Positions 1-12,200 of a stretch of DNA of 64,000 nt are shown here, in pieces. The DNA comes from Dryocosmus kuriphilus (lineage: Eukaryota > Arthropoda > Insecta > Hymenoptera > Cynipidae), in assembly GCA_038277395.1 (NCBI GenBank), contig CM076190.1, positions 239,830,452 to 239,894,451 on the forward strand, written 5' to 3'. Every line of letters begins with the position of its first letter. Within the stretch, counting starts at the first letter, position 1. The translations under genes were made by a program, and so were the position numbers. Below the pieces are notes generated by a model that did not search any database, was not told where the DNA came from, and was given only the letters and a program-made list of their open reading frames with translations.

Positions 1-114
1 CAAGTAAAAAAAAAGGATCCTTGAGTCAGTTTCTTAAGGACGCGTTAACCAACTCGTGCACCAGGTGTATAAAATGCAACTTCTTCGGGGAAGTTGGGTT
101 TTACAAGTAAAAAA

Positions 115-215
115 GGGATCCTTGAGTCAGTTTCTTAAGGACGCGTTAACCAACTCGTGCACCAGGTGTATAAAATGCAACTTCTTCGGGGAAGTTGGGT
201 TTTACAAGTAAAAAA
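115..215 (+). repeat. Representative satellite A monomer with its internal motifs
   Basis: This typical copy runs from GGGATCC to the end of the A-run. Inside it lie TGAGTCA (the AP-1/TRE consensus word), the TATA-like TATAAAA about 45 bp further on, and an overlapping hairpin and CENP-B-box-like stretch: CTTCGGGGAAGTTGGGT fits the core NTTCGNNNNANNCGGGN at every fixed position except one (T in place of the first C of CGGG). The hairpin has 7-bp arms (CAACTTC and GAAGTTG) around TTCGGG. These are visible in nearly all copies. Whether any protein binds them is not shown by the sequence. Confidence 0.85.
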
Positions 216-3200
216 GGGATCCTTGAGTCAGTTTCTTAAGGACGCGTTAACCAACTCGTGCACCAGGTGTATAAAATGCAACTTCTTCGGGGAAGTTGGG
301 TTTTACAAGTAAAAAAGGGATCCTTGAGTCAGTTTCTTAAGGACGCGTTAACCAACTCGTGCACCAGGTGTATAAAATGCAACTTCTTCGGGGAAGTTGG
401 GTTTTACAAGTAAAAAAGGGATCCTTGAGTCAGTTTCTTAAGGACGCGTTAACCAAATCGTGCACCAGGTGTATAAAATGCAACTTCTTCGGGGAAGTTG
501 GGTTTTACAAGTAAAAAAGGGATCCTTGAGTCAGTTTCTTAAGGACGCGTTAACCAACTCGTGCACCAGGTGTATAAAATGCAACTTCTTCGGGGAAGTT
601 GGGTTTTACAAGTAAAAAAGGGATCCTTGAGTCAGTTTCTTAAGGACGCGTTAACCAACTCGTGCACCAGGTGTATAAAATGCAACTTCTTCGGGGAAGT
701 TGGGTTTTACAAGTAAAAAAAAAGGGATCCTTGAGTCAGTTTCTTAAGGACGCGTTAACCAACTCGTGCACCAGGTGTATAAAATGCAACTTCTTCGGGG
801 AAGTTGGGTTTTACAAGTAAAAAAGGGATCCTTGAGTCAGTTTCTTAAGGACGCGTTAACCAACTCGTGCACCAGGTGTATAAAATGCAACTTCTTCGGG
901 GAAGTTGGGTTTTACAAGTAAAAAAAAAGGGATCCTTGAGTCAGTTTCTTAAGGACGCGTTAACCAACTCGTGCACCAGGTGTATAAAATGCAACTTCTT
1001 CGGGGAAGTTGGGTTTTACAAGTAAAAAAAAAAAGGATCCTTGAGTCAGTTTCTTAAGGACGCGTTAACCAACTCGTGCACCAGGTGTATAAAATGCAAC
1101 TTCTTCGGGGAAGTTGGGTTTTACAAGTAAAAAAGGGATCCTTGAGTCAGTTTCTTAAGGACGCGTTAACCAACTCGTGCACCAGGTGTATAAAAATGCA
1201 ACTTCTTCGGGGAAGTTGGGTTTTACAAGTAAAAAAGGGATCCTTGAGTCAGTTTCTTAAGGACGCGTTAACCAACTCGTGCACCAGGTGTATAAAATGC
1301 AACTTCTTCGGGGAAGTTGGGTTTTACAAGGGGAAGGGAAGTTGGGTTTTACAAGTAAAAAAAGGGATCCTTGAGTCAGTTTCTTAAGGACGCGTTAACC
1401 AACTCGTGCACCAGGTGTAAAAAAAATGCAACTTCTTCGGGGAAGTTGGGTTTTTACAAGTAAAAAAAAAAAGGGATCCTTGAGTCAGTTTCTTAAGGAC
1501 GCGTTAACCAACTCGTGCACCAGGTGTATAAAATGCAACTTCTTCGGGGGGAAGTTGGGTTTTACAAGTAAAAAAGGGATCCTTGAGTCAGTTTCTTAAG
1601 GACGCGTTAACCAACTCGTGCACCAGGTGTATAAAATGCAACTTCTTCGGGGAAGTTGGTTGTTTTACAAGTAAAAAAAAGGGATCCTTGAGTCAGTTTC
1701 TTAAGGACGCGTTAACCAACTCGTGCACCAGGTGTATAAAAATGCAACTTCTTCGGGGAAGTTGGGTTTTACAAGTAAAAAAGGGATCCTTGAGTCAGTT
1801 TCTTAAGGACGCGTTAACCAACTCGTGCACCAGGTGTATAAAAATGCAACTTCGGGGAAGTTGGGTTTTACAAGTAAAAAAGGTCCTTGAGTCAGTTTCT
1901 TAAGGACGCGTTAACCAACTCGTGCACCAGGTGTATAAAAATGCAACTTCTTCGGGGAAGTTGGGTTTTACAAGTAAAAAAAAAAGGGATCCTTGAGTCA
2001 GTTTCTTAAGGACGCGTTAACCAACTCGTGCACCAGGTGTATAAAAATGCAACTTCTTCGGGGAAGTTGGGTTTTACAAGTAAAAAAAAGGATCCTTGAG
2101 TCAGTTTCTTAAGGACGCGTTAACCAACTCGTGCACCAGGTGTATAAAATGCAACTTCTTCGGGGAAGTTGGGTTTTACAAGTAAAAAAGGGATCCTTGA
2201 GTCAGTTTCTTAAGGACGCGTTAACCAACTCGTGCACCAGGTGTATAAAATGCAACTTCTTCTTCGGGAAGTTGGGTTTTACAAGTAAAAAAGGGATCCT
2301 TGAGTCAGTTTCTTAAGGACGCGTTAACCAACTCGTGCACCAGGTGTATAAAATGCAACTTCTTCGGGGAAGTTGGGTTTTACAAGTAAAAAGGGATCCT
2401 TGAGTCAGTTTCTTAAGGACGCGTTAACCAACTCGTGCACCAGGTGTATAAAATGCAACTTCTTCGGGGAAGTTGGGTTTTACAAGTAAAAAAAAAGGGA
2501 TCCTTGAGTCAGTTTCTTAAGGACGCGTTAACCAACTCGTGCACCAGGTGTATAAAATGCAACTTCTTCGGGGAAGTTGGGTTTTTACAAGTAAAAAAGG
2601 GATCCTTGAGTCAGTTTCTTAAGGACGCGTTAACCAACTCGTGCACCAGGTGTATAAAATGCAACTTCTTCGGGGAAGTTGGGTTTTACAAGTAAAAAAA
2701 AGGGATCCTTGAGTCAGTTTCTTAAGGACGCGTTAACCAACTCGTGCACCAGGTGTATAAAATGCAACTTCTTCGGGGAAGTTGGGTTTTACAAGTAAAA
2801 AAGGGATCCTTGAGTCAGTTTCTTAAGGACGCGTTAACCAACTCGTGCACCAGGTGTATAAAATGCAACTTCTTCGGGGAAGTTGGGTTTTTTACAAGTA
2901 AAAAAGGGATCCTTGAGTCAGTTTCTTAAGGACGCGTTAACCAACTCGTGCACCAGGTGTATAAAATGCAACTTCTTCGGGGAAGTTGGGTTTTTACAAG
3001 TAAAAAAAAAAGGGATCCTTGAGTCAGTTTCTTAAGGACGCGTTAACCAACTCGTGCACCAGGTGTATAAAAAATGCAACTTCTTCGGGGAAGTTGGGTT
3101 TTACAAGTAAAAAAAAAGGATCCTTGAGTCAGTTTCTTAAGGACGCGTTAAACCAACTCGTGCACCAGGTGTATAAAATGCAACTTCTTCGGGGAAGTTG

Positions 3201-6200
3201 GGTTTTACAAGTAAAAAAGGGATCCTTGAGTCAGTTTCTTAAGGACGCGTTAACCAACTCGTGCACCAGGTGTATAAAATGCAACTTCTTCGGGGGGGAA
3301 GTTGGGTTTTACAAGTAAAAAAGGGATCCTTGAGTCAGTTTCTTAAGGACGCGTTAACCAACTCGTGCACCAGGTGTATAAAATGCAACTTCTTCGGGGA
3401 AGTTGGGTTTTACAAGTAAAAAAGGGATCCTTGAGTCAGTTTCTTAAGGACGCGTTAACCAACTCGTGCACCAGGTGTATAAAATGCACCAGTTCAAAGG
3501 GATCCTTGAGTCAGTAAGGACGCGTTAACCAACTCGTGCAAAGGTGTATAAAATGCAACTTCTTCGGGGAAGTTGGGTTTTACAAGTAAAAAAGGGATCC
3601 TTGAGTCAGTTTCTTAAGGACGCGTTAACCAACTCGTGCACCAGGTGTATAAAATGCAACTTCTTCGGGGAAGTTTGGGTTTTACAAGTAAAAAAGGGAT
3701 CCTTTGAGTCAGTTTCTTAAGGACGCGTTAACCAACTCGTGCACCAGGTGTATAAAATGCAACTTCTTCGGGGAAGTTGGGTTTTACAAGTAAAAAAGGG
3801 ATCCTTGAGTCAGTTTCTTAAGGACGCGTTAACCAACTCGTGCACCAGGTGTATAAAATGCAACTTCTTCGGGGAAGTTGGGTTTTACAAGTAAAAAAGG
3901 GATCCTTGAGTCAGTTTCTTAAGGACGCGTTAACCAACTCGTGCACCAGGTGTATAAAATGCAACTTCTTCGGGGAAGTTGGGTTTTACAAGTAAAAAAG
4001 GGATCCTTGAGTCAGTTTCTTAAGGACGCGTTAACCAACTCGTGCACCAGGTGTATAAAATGCAACTTCTTCGGGGAAGTTGGGTTTTACAAGTAAAAAA
4101 GGGATCCTTGAGTCAGTTTCTTAAGGACGCGTTAACCAACTCGTGCACCAGGTGTATAAAATGCAACTTCTTCGGGGAAGTTGGGTTTTTACAAGTAAAA
4201 AAAAAAAGGATCCTTGAGTCAGTTTCTTAAGGACGCGTTAACCAACTCGTGCACCAGGTGTATAAAATGCAACTTCTTCGGGGAAGTTGGGTTTTACAAG
4301 TAAAAAAGGGATCCTTGAGTCAGTTTCTTAAGGACGCGTTAACCAACTCGTGCACCAGGTGTATAAAATGCAACTTCTTCGGGGAAGTTGGGTTTTACAA
4401 GTAAAAAAGGGATCCTTGAGTCAGTTTCTTAAGGACGCGTTAACCAACTCGTGCACCAGGTGTATAAAATGCAACTTCTTCGGGGAAGTTGGGTTTTACA
4501 AGTAAAAAAGGGATCCTTGAGTCAGTTTCTTAAGGACGCGTTAACCAACTCGTGCACCAGGTGTATAAAATGCAACTTCTTCGGGGAAGTTGGGTTTTAC
4601 AAGTAAAAAAGGGATCCTTGAGTCAGTTTCTTAAGGACGCGTTAACCAACTCGTGCACCAGGTGTATAAAATGCAACTTCTTCGGGGTTGTTGGGTTTTA
4701 CAAGTAAAAAAGGGATCCTTGAGTCAGTTTCTTAAGGACGCGTTAACCAACTCGTGCACCAGGTGTATAAAATGCAACTTCTTCGGGGAAGTTGGGTTTT
4801 ACAAGTAAAAAAGGGATCCTTGAGTCAGTTTCTTAAGGACGCGTTAACCAACTCGTGCACCAGGTGTATAAAAATGCAACTTCTTCGGGGAAGTTGGGTT
4901 TTACAAGTAAAAAAGGGATCCTTGAGTCAGTTTCTTAAGGACGCGTTAACCAACTCGTGCACCAGGTGTATAAAATGCAACTTCTTCGGGGAAAGTTGGG
5001 TTTTACAAGTAAAAAAAAAAAAAGGGATCCTTGAGTCAGTTTCTTAAGGACGCGTTAACCAACTCGTGCACCAGGTGTATAAAATGCAACTTCTTCGGGG
5101 AAGTTGGGTTTTACAAGTAAAAAAAAGGGATCCTTGAGTCAGTTTCTTAAGGACGCGTTAACCAACTCGTGCACCAGGTGTATAAAATGCAACTTCTTCG
5201 GGGAAGTTGGGTTTTACAAGTAAAAAAAGATCCTTGAGTCAGTTTCTTAAGGACGCGTTAACCAACTCGTGCACCAGGTGTAAAAAATGCAACTTCTTCG
5301 GGGAAGTTGGGTTTTAAAAAAAAAGGGATCCTTGAGTCAGTTTCTTAAGGACGCGTTAACCAACTCGTGCACCAGGTGTATAAAATGCAACTTCTTCGGG
5401 GAAGTTGGGTTTTACAAGTAAAAAAAAGGGATCCTTGAGTCAGTTTCTTAAGGACGCGTTAACCAACTCGTGCACCAGGTGTATAAAAAAAGCACAAAAA
5501 AAACTTCTTCGGGGGGGGTGTAAAGTTGTTTTTTTACAAGTAAAAAAGGGATCCTTGAGTCAGTTTCTTAAGGACGCGTTAACCAACTCGTGCACCAGGT
5601 GTATAAAATGCAACTTCTTCGGGGAAGTTGGGTTTTACAAGTAAAAAAGGGATCCTTGAGTCAGTTTCTTAAGGACGCGTTAACCAACTCGTGCACCAGG
5701 TGTATAAAATGCAACTTCTTTTCGGGGAAAAAAGGGTTTTCACAAGTAAAAAAAAGGGATCCTTGAGTCAGTTTCTTAAGGACGCGTTAACCAACTCGTG
5801 CACCAGGTGTATAAAATGCAACTTCTTCGGGGAAGTTGGGTTTTTTACAAGTAAAAAAGGGATCCTTGAGTCAGTTTCTTAAGGACGCGTTAACCAACTC
5901 GTGCACCAGGTGTATAAAATGCAACTTCTTCGGGGAAGTTGGGTTTTACAAGTAAAAAAAAAGGGATCCTTGAGTCAGTTTCTTAGGACGCGTTAACCAA
6001 CTCGTGCACCAGGTGTATAAAATGCAACTTCTTCGGGGAAGTTGGGTTTTTTTAAGTAAAAAAAGGGATCCTTGAGTCAGTTTCTTAAGGACGCGTTAAC
6101 CAACTCGTGCACCAGGTGTATAAAATGCAACTTCTTCGGGGAAGTTGGGTTTTTACAAGTAAAAAAGGGATCCTTGAGTCAGTTTCTTAAGGACGCGTTA

Positions 6201-9200
6201 ACCAACTCGTGCACCAGGTGTATAAAATGCAACTTCTTCGGGGAAGTTGGGTTTTTTTTAGTAAAAAAGGGATCCTTGAGTCAGTTTCTTAAGGACGCGT
6301 TAACCAACTCGTGCACCAGGTGTATAAAATGCAACTTCTTCGGGGAAGTTGGGTTTTACAAGTAAAAAAGGGATCCTTGAGTCAGTTTCTTAAGGACGCG
6401 TTAACCAACTCGTGCACCAGGTGTATAAAATGCAACTTCTTCGGGGAAGTTGGGTTTTACAAGTAAAAAAGGGATCCTTGAGTCAGTCAGTTTCTTAAGG
6501 ACGCGTTAACCAACTCGTGCACCAGGTGTATAAAATGCAACTTCTTCGGGGAAGTTGGGTTTTACAAGTAAAAAAGGGATCCTTGAGTCAGTTTCTTAAG
6601 GACGCGTTAACCAACTCGTGCACCAGGTGTATAAAATGCAACTTCTTCGGGGAAGTTGGGTTTTACAAGTAAAAAAGGGATCCTTGAGTCAGTTTCTTAA
6701 GGACGCGTTAACCAACTCGTGCACCAGGTGTATAAAATGCAACTTCTTCGGGGAAGTTGGGTTTTACAAGTAAAAAAAAAGGGATCCTTGAGTCAGTTTC
6801 TTAAGGACGCGTTAACCAACTCGTGCACCAGGTGTATAAAATGCAACTTCTTCGGGGAAGTTGGGTTTTACAAGTAAAAAAGGGATCCTTGAGTCAGTTT
6901 CTTAAGGACGCGTTAACCAACTCGTGCACCAGGTGTATAAAATGCAACTTCTTCGGGGAAGTTGGGTTTTACAAGTAAAAAAGGGATCCTTGAGTCAGTT
7001 TCTTAAGGACGCGTTAACCAACTCGTGCACCAGGTGTATAAAATGCAACTTCTTCGGGGAAGTTGGGTTTTACAAGTAAAAAAAAAAGGATCCTTGAGTC
7101 AGTTTCTTAAGGACGCGTTAACCAACTCGTGCACCAGGTGTATAAAATGCAACTTCTTCGGGGGAAGTTGGGTTTTACAAGTAAAAAAAGGGATCCTTGA
7201 GTCAGTTTCTTAAGGACGCGTTAACCAACTCGTGCACCAGGTGTACAAAATGCAACTTCTTCGGGGAAAGTTGGGTTTTTACAAGTAAAAAAGGGATCCT
7301 TGAGTCAGTTTCTTAAGGACGCGTTAACCAACTCGTGCACCAGGTGTATAAAAATGCAACTTCTTCGGGGAAGTTGGGTTTTACAAGTAAAAAAAGGATC
7401 CTTGAGTCAGTTTCTTAAGGACGCGTTAACCAACTCGTGCACCAGGTGTATAAAATGCAACTTCTTCGGGGAAGTTGGGTTTTACAAGTAAAAAAAAAGG
7501 GATCCCTGAGTCAGTTTCTTAAGGACGCGTTAACCAACTCGTGCACCAGGTGTACAAAATGCAACTTCTTCGGGGAAGTTGGGTTTTACAAGTAAAAAAG
7601 GGATCCTTGAGTCAGTTTCTTAAGGACGCGTTAACCAACTCGTGCACCAGGTGTATAAAATGCAACTTCTTCGGGGAAGTTGGGTTTTACAAGTAAAAAA
7701 AAAGGATCCTTGAGTCAGTTTCTTAAGGACGCGTTAACCAACTCGTGCACCAGGTGTATAAAATGCAACTTCTTCGGGGAAGTTGGGTTTTACAAGTAAA
7801 AAAAAAGGATCCTTGAGTCAGTTTCTTAAGGACGCGTTAACCAACTCGTGCACCAGGTGTATAAAATGCAACTTCTTCGGGGAAGTTGGGTTTTTTACAA
7901 GTAAAAAAGGGATCCTTGAGTCAGTTTCTTAAGGACGCGTTAACCAACTCGTGCACCAGGTGTATAAAATGCAACTTCTTCGGGGGGGAAGTTGGGTTTT
8001 ACAAGTAAAAGGGATCCTTGAGTCAGTTTCTTAAGGACGCGTTAACCAACTCGTGCACCAGGTGTATAAAATGCAACTTCTTCGGGGAAGTTGGGTTTTA
8101 CAAGTAAAAAAAAGGATCCTTGAGTCAGTTTCTTAAGGACGCGTTAACCAACTCGTGCACCAGGTGTATAAAATGCAACTTCTTCGGGGAAGTTGGGTTT
8201 TACAAGTAAAAAAAAAGGGATCCTTGAGTCAGTTTCTTAAGGACGCGTTAACCAACTCGTGCACCAGGTGTATAAAAATGCAACTTCTTCGGGGAAGTTG
8301 GGTTTTACAAGTAAAAAAAGGGATCCTTGAGTCAGTTTCTTAAGGACGCGTTAACCAACTCGTGCACCAGGTGTATAAAATGCAACTTCTTCGGGGAAGT
8401 TGGGTTTTACAAGTAAAAAAGGGATCCTTGAGTCAGTTTCTTAAGGACGCGTTAACCAACTCGTGCACCAGGTGTATAAAAAAATGCAACTTCTTCGGGG
8501 AAGTTGGGTTTTACAAGTAAAAAAGGGATCCTTGAGTCAGTTTCTTAAGGACGCGTTAACCAACTCGTGCACCAGGTGTATAAAATGCAACTTCTTCGGG
8601 GAAGTTGGGTTTTACAAGTAAAAAAGGGATCCTTGAGTCAGTTTCTTAAGGACGCGTTAACCAACTCGTGCACCAGGTGTATAAAATGCAACTTCTTCGG
8701 GGAAGTTGGGTTTTACAAGTAAAAAAAAGGGATCCTTGAGTCAGTTTCTTAAGGACGCGTTAACCAACTCGTGCACCAGGTGTATAAAAATGCAACTTCT
8801 TCGGGGAAGTTGGGTTTTACAAGTAAAAAAGGGATCCTTGAGTCAGTTTCTTAAGGACGCGTTAACCAACTCGTGCACCAGGTGTATAAAATGCAACTTC
8901 TTCGGGGAAGTTGGGTTTTACAAGTAAAAAAGGGATCCTTGAGTCAGTTTCTTAAGGACGCGTTAACCAACTCGTGCACCAGGTGTATAAAATGCAACTT
9001 CTTCGGGGAAGTTGGTTTTACAAGTAAAAAAGGGATCCTTGAGTCAGTTTCTTAAGGACGCGTTAACCAACTCGTGCACCAGGTGTATAAAATGCAACTT
9101 CTTCGGGGAAGTTGGGTTTTACAAGTAAAAAAGGGATCCTTGAGTCAGTTTCTTAAGGACGCGTTAACCAACTCGTGCACCAGGTGTACAAAATGCAACT

Positions 9201-12200
9201 TCTTCGGGGAAGTTGGGTTTTACAAGTAAAAAAGGGATCCTTGAGTCAGTTTCTTAAGGACGCGTTAACCAACTCGTGCACCAGGTGTATAAAATGCAAC
9301 TTCTTCGGGGAAGTTGGGTTTTACAAGTAAAAAAGGGATCCTTGAGTCAGTTTCTTAAGGACGCGTTAACCAACTCGTGCACCAGGTGTATAAAATGCAA
9401 CTTCTTCGGGGAAGTTGGGTTTTACAAGTAAAAAAGGGATCCTTGAGTCAGTTTCTTAAGGACGCGTTAACCAACTCGTGCACCAGGTGTATAAAATGCA
9501 ACTTCTTCTTCGGAAGTTGGGTTTTACAAGTAAAAAAGGGATCCTTGAGTCAGTTTCTTAAGGACGCGTTAACCAACTCGTGCACCAGGTGTATAAAATG
9601 CAACTTCTTCGGGGAAGTTGGGTTTTACAAGTAAAAAAAAGGGATCCTTGAGTCAGTTTCTTAAGGACGCGTTAACCAACTCGTGCACCAGGTGTATAAA
9701 ATGCAACTTCTTCGGGGAAGTTGGGTTTTACAAGTAAAAAAGGGATCCTTGAGTCAGTTTCTTAAGGACGCGTTAACCAACTCGTGCACCAGGTGTATAA
9801 AATGCAACTTCTTCGGGGAAGTTGGGTTTTACAAGTAAAAAAGGGATCCTTGAGTCAGTTTCTTAAGGACGCGTTAACCAACTCGTGCACCAGGTGTATA
9901 AAATGCAACTTCTTCGGGGAAGTTGGGTTTTACAAGTAAAAAAAAAGATCCTTGAGTCAGTTTCTTAAGGACGCGTTAACCAACTCGTGCACCAGGTGTA
10001 TAAAATGCAACTTCTTCGGGGAAGTTGGGTTTTACAAGTAAAAAAGGGATCCTTGAGTCAGTTTCTTAAGGACGCGTTAACCAACTCGTGCACCAGGTGT
10101 ATAAAATGCAACTTCTTCGGGGAAGTTGGGTTTTACAAGTAAAAAAGGGATCCTTGAGTCAGTTTCTTAAGGACGCGTTAACCAACTCGTGCACCAGGTG
10201 TATAAAATGCAACTTCTTCGGGGAAGTTGGGTTTTACAAGTAAAAAAAAGGGATCCTTGAGTCAGTTTCTTAAGGACGCGTTAACCAACTCGTGCACCAG
10301 GTGTACAAAATGCAACTTCTTCGGGGAAGTTGGGTTTTACAAGTAAAAAAGGGATCCTTGAGTCAGTTTCTTAAGGACGCGTTAACCAACTCGTGCACCA
10401 GGTGTATAAAATGCAACTTCTTCGGGGAAGTTGGGTTTTACAAGTAAAAAAAAGGGATCCTTGAGTCAGTTTCTTAAGGACGCGTTAACAACTCGTGCAC
10501 CAGGTGTATAAAATGCAACTTCTTCGGGGAAGTTGGGTTTTACAAGTAAAAAAGGGATCCTTGAGTCAGTTTCTTAAGGACGCGTTAACCAACTCGTGCA
10601 CCAGGTGTATAAAAAATGCAACTTCTTCGGGGAAGTTGGGTTTTACAAGTAAAAAAAAAAGGGATCCTTGAGTCAGTTTCTTAAGGACGCGTTAACCAAC
10701 TCGTGCACCAGGTGTATAAAATGCAACTTCTTCGGGGAAGTTGGGTTTTACAAGTAAAAAAAAAGGATCCTTGAGTCAGTTTCTTAAGGACGCGTTAACC
10801 AACTCGTGCACCAGGTGTATAAAAATGCAACTTCTTCGGGGGAAGTTGGGTTTTTACAAGTAAAAAAAGGGATCCTTGAGTCAGTTTCTTAAGGACGCGT
10901 TAACCAACTCGTGCACCAGGTGTATAAAATGCAACTTCTTCGGGGAAGTTGGGTTTTACAAGTAAAAAAGGGATCCTTGAGTCAGTTTCTTAAGGACGCG
11001 TTAACCAACTCGTGCACCAGGTGTATAAAATGCAACTTCTTCGGGGAAGTTGGGTTTTACAAGTAAAAAAGGGATCCTTGAGTCAGTTTCTTAAGGACGC
11101 GTTAACCAACTCGTGCACCAGGTGTATAAAATGCAACTTCTTCGGGGAAGTTGGGTTTTACAAGTAAAAAAAAGGGATCCTTGAGTCAGTTTCTTAAGGA
11201 CGCGTTAACCAACTCGTGCACCAGGTGTATAAAATGCAACTTCTTCGGGGAAGTTGGGTTTTACAAGTAAAAAAGGGATCCTTGAGTCAGTTTCTTAAGG
11301 ACGCGTTAACCAACTCGTGCACCAGGTGTATAAAAAATGCAACTTCTTCGGGGAAGTTGGGTTTTACAAGTAAAAAAAAAGGGATCCTTGAGTCAGTTTC
11401 TTAAGGACGCGTTAACCAACTCGTGCACCAGGTGTATAAAATGCAACTTCTTCGGGGAAGTTGGGTTTTTACAAGTAAAAAAAAAAGGATCCTTGAGTCA
11501 GTTTCTTAAGGACGCGTTAACCAACTCGTGCACCAGGTGTATAAAAATGCAACTTCTTCGGGGAAGTTGGGTTTTACAAGTAAAAAAGGGATCCTTGAGT
11601 CAGTTTCTTAAGGACGCGTTAACCAACTCGTGCACCAGGTGTATAAAATGCAACTTCTTCGGGGAAGTTGGGTTTTACAAGTAAAAAAAGGGATCCTTGA
11701 GTCAGTTTCTTAAGGACGCGTTAACCAACTCGTGCACCAGGTGTATAAAATGCAACTTCTTCGGGGAAGTTGGGTTTTACAAGTAAAAAAGGGATCCTTG
11801 AGTCAGTTTCTTAAGGACGCGTTAACCAACTCGTGCACCAGGTGTATAAAATGCAACTTCTTCGGGGAAGTTGGGTTTTACAAGTAAAAAAGGGATCCTT
11901 GAGTCAGTTTCTTAAGGACGCGTTAACCAACTCGTGCACCAGGTGTATAAAATGCAACTTCTTCGGGGAAGTTGGGTTTTACAAGTAAAAAAGGGATCCT
12001 TGAGTCAGTTTCTTAAGGACGCGTTAACCAACTCGTGCACCAGGTGTATAAAATGCAACTTCTTCGGGGAAGTTGGGTTTTACAAGTAAAAAAAAAAGGA
12101 TCCTTGAGTCAGTTTCTTAAGGACGCGTTAACCAACTCGTGCACCAGGTGTATAAAATGCAACTTCTTCGGGGAAGTTGGGTTTTACAAGTAAAAAAGGG

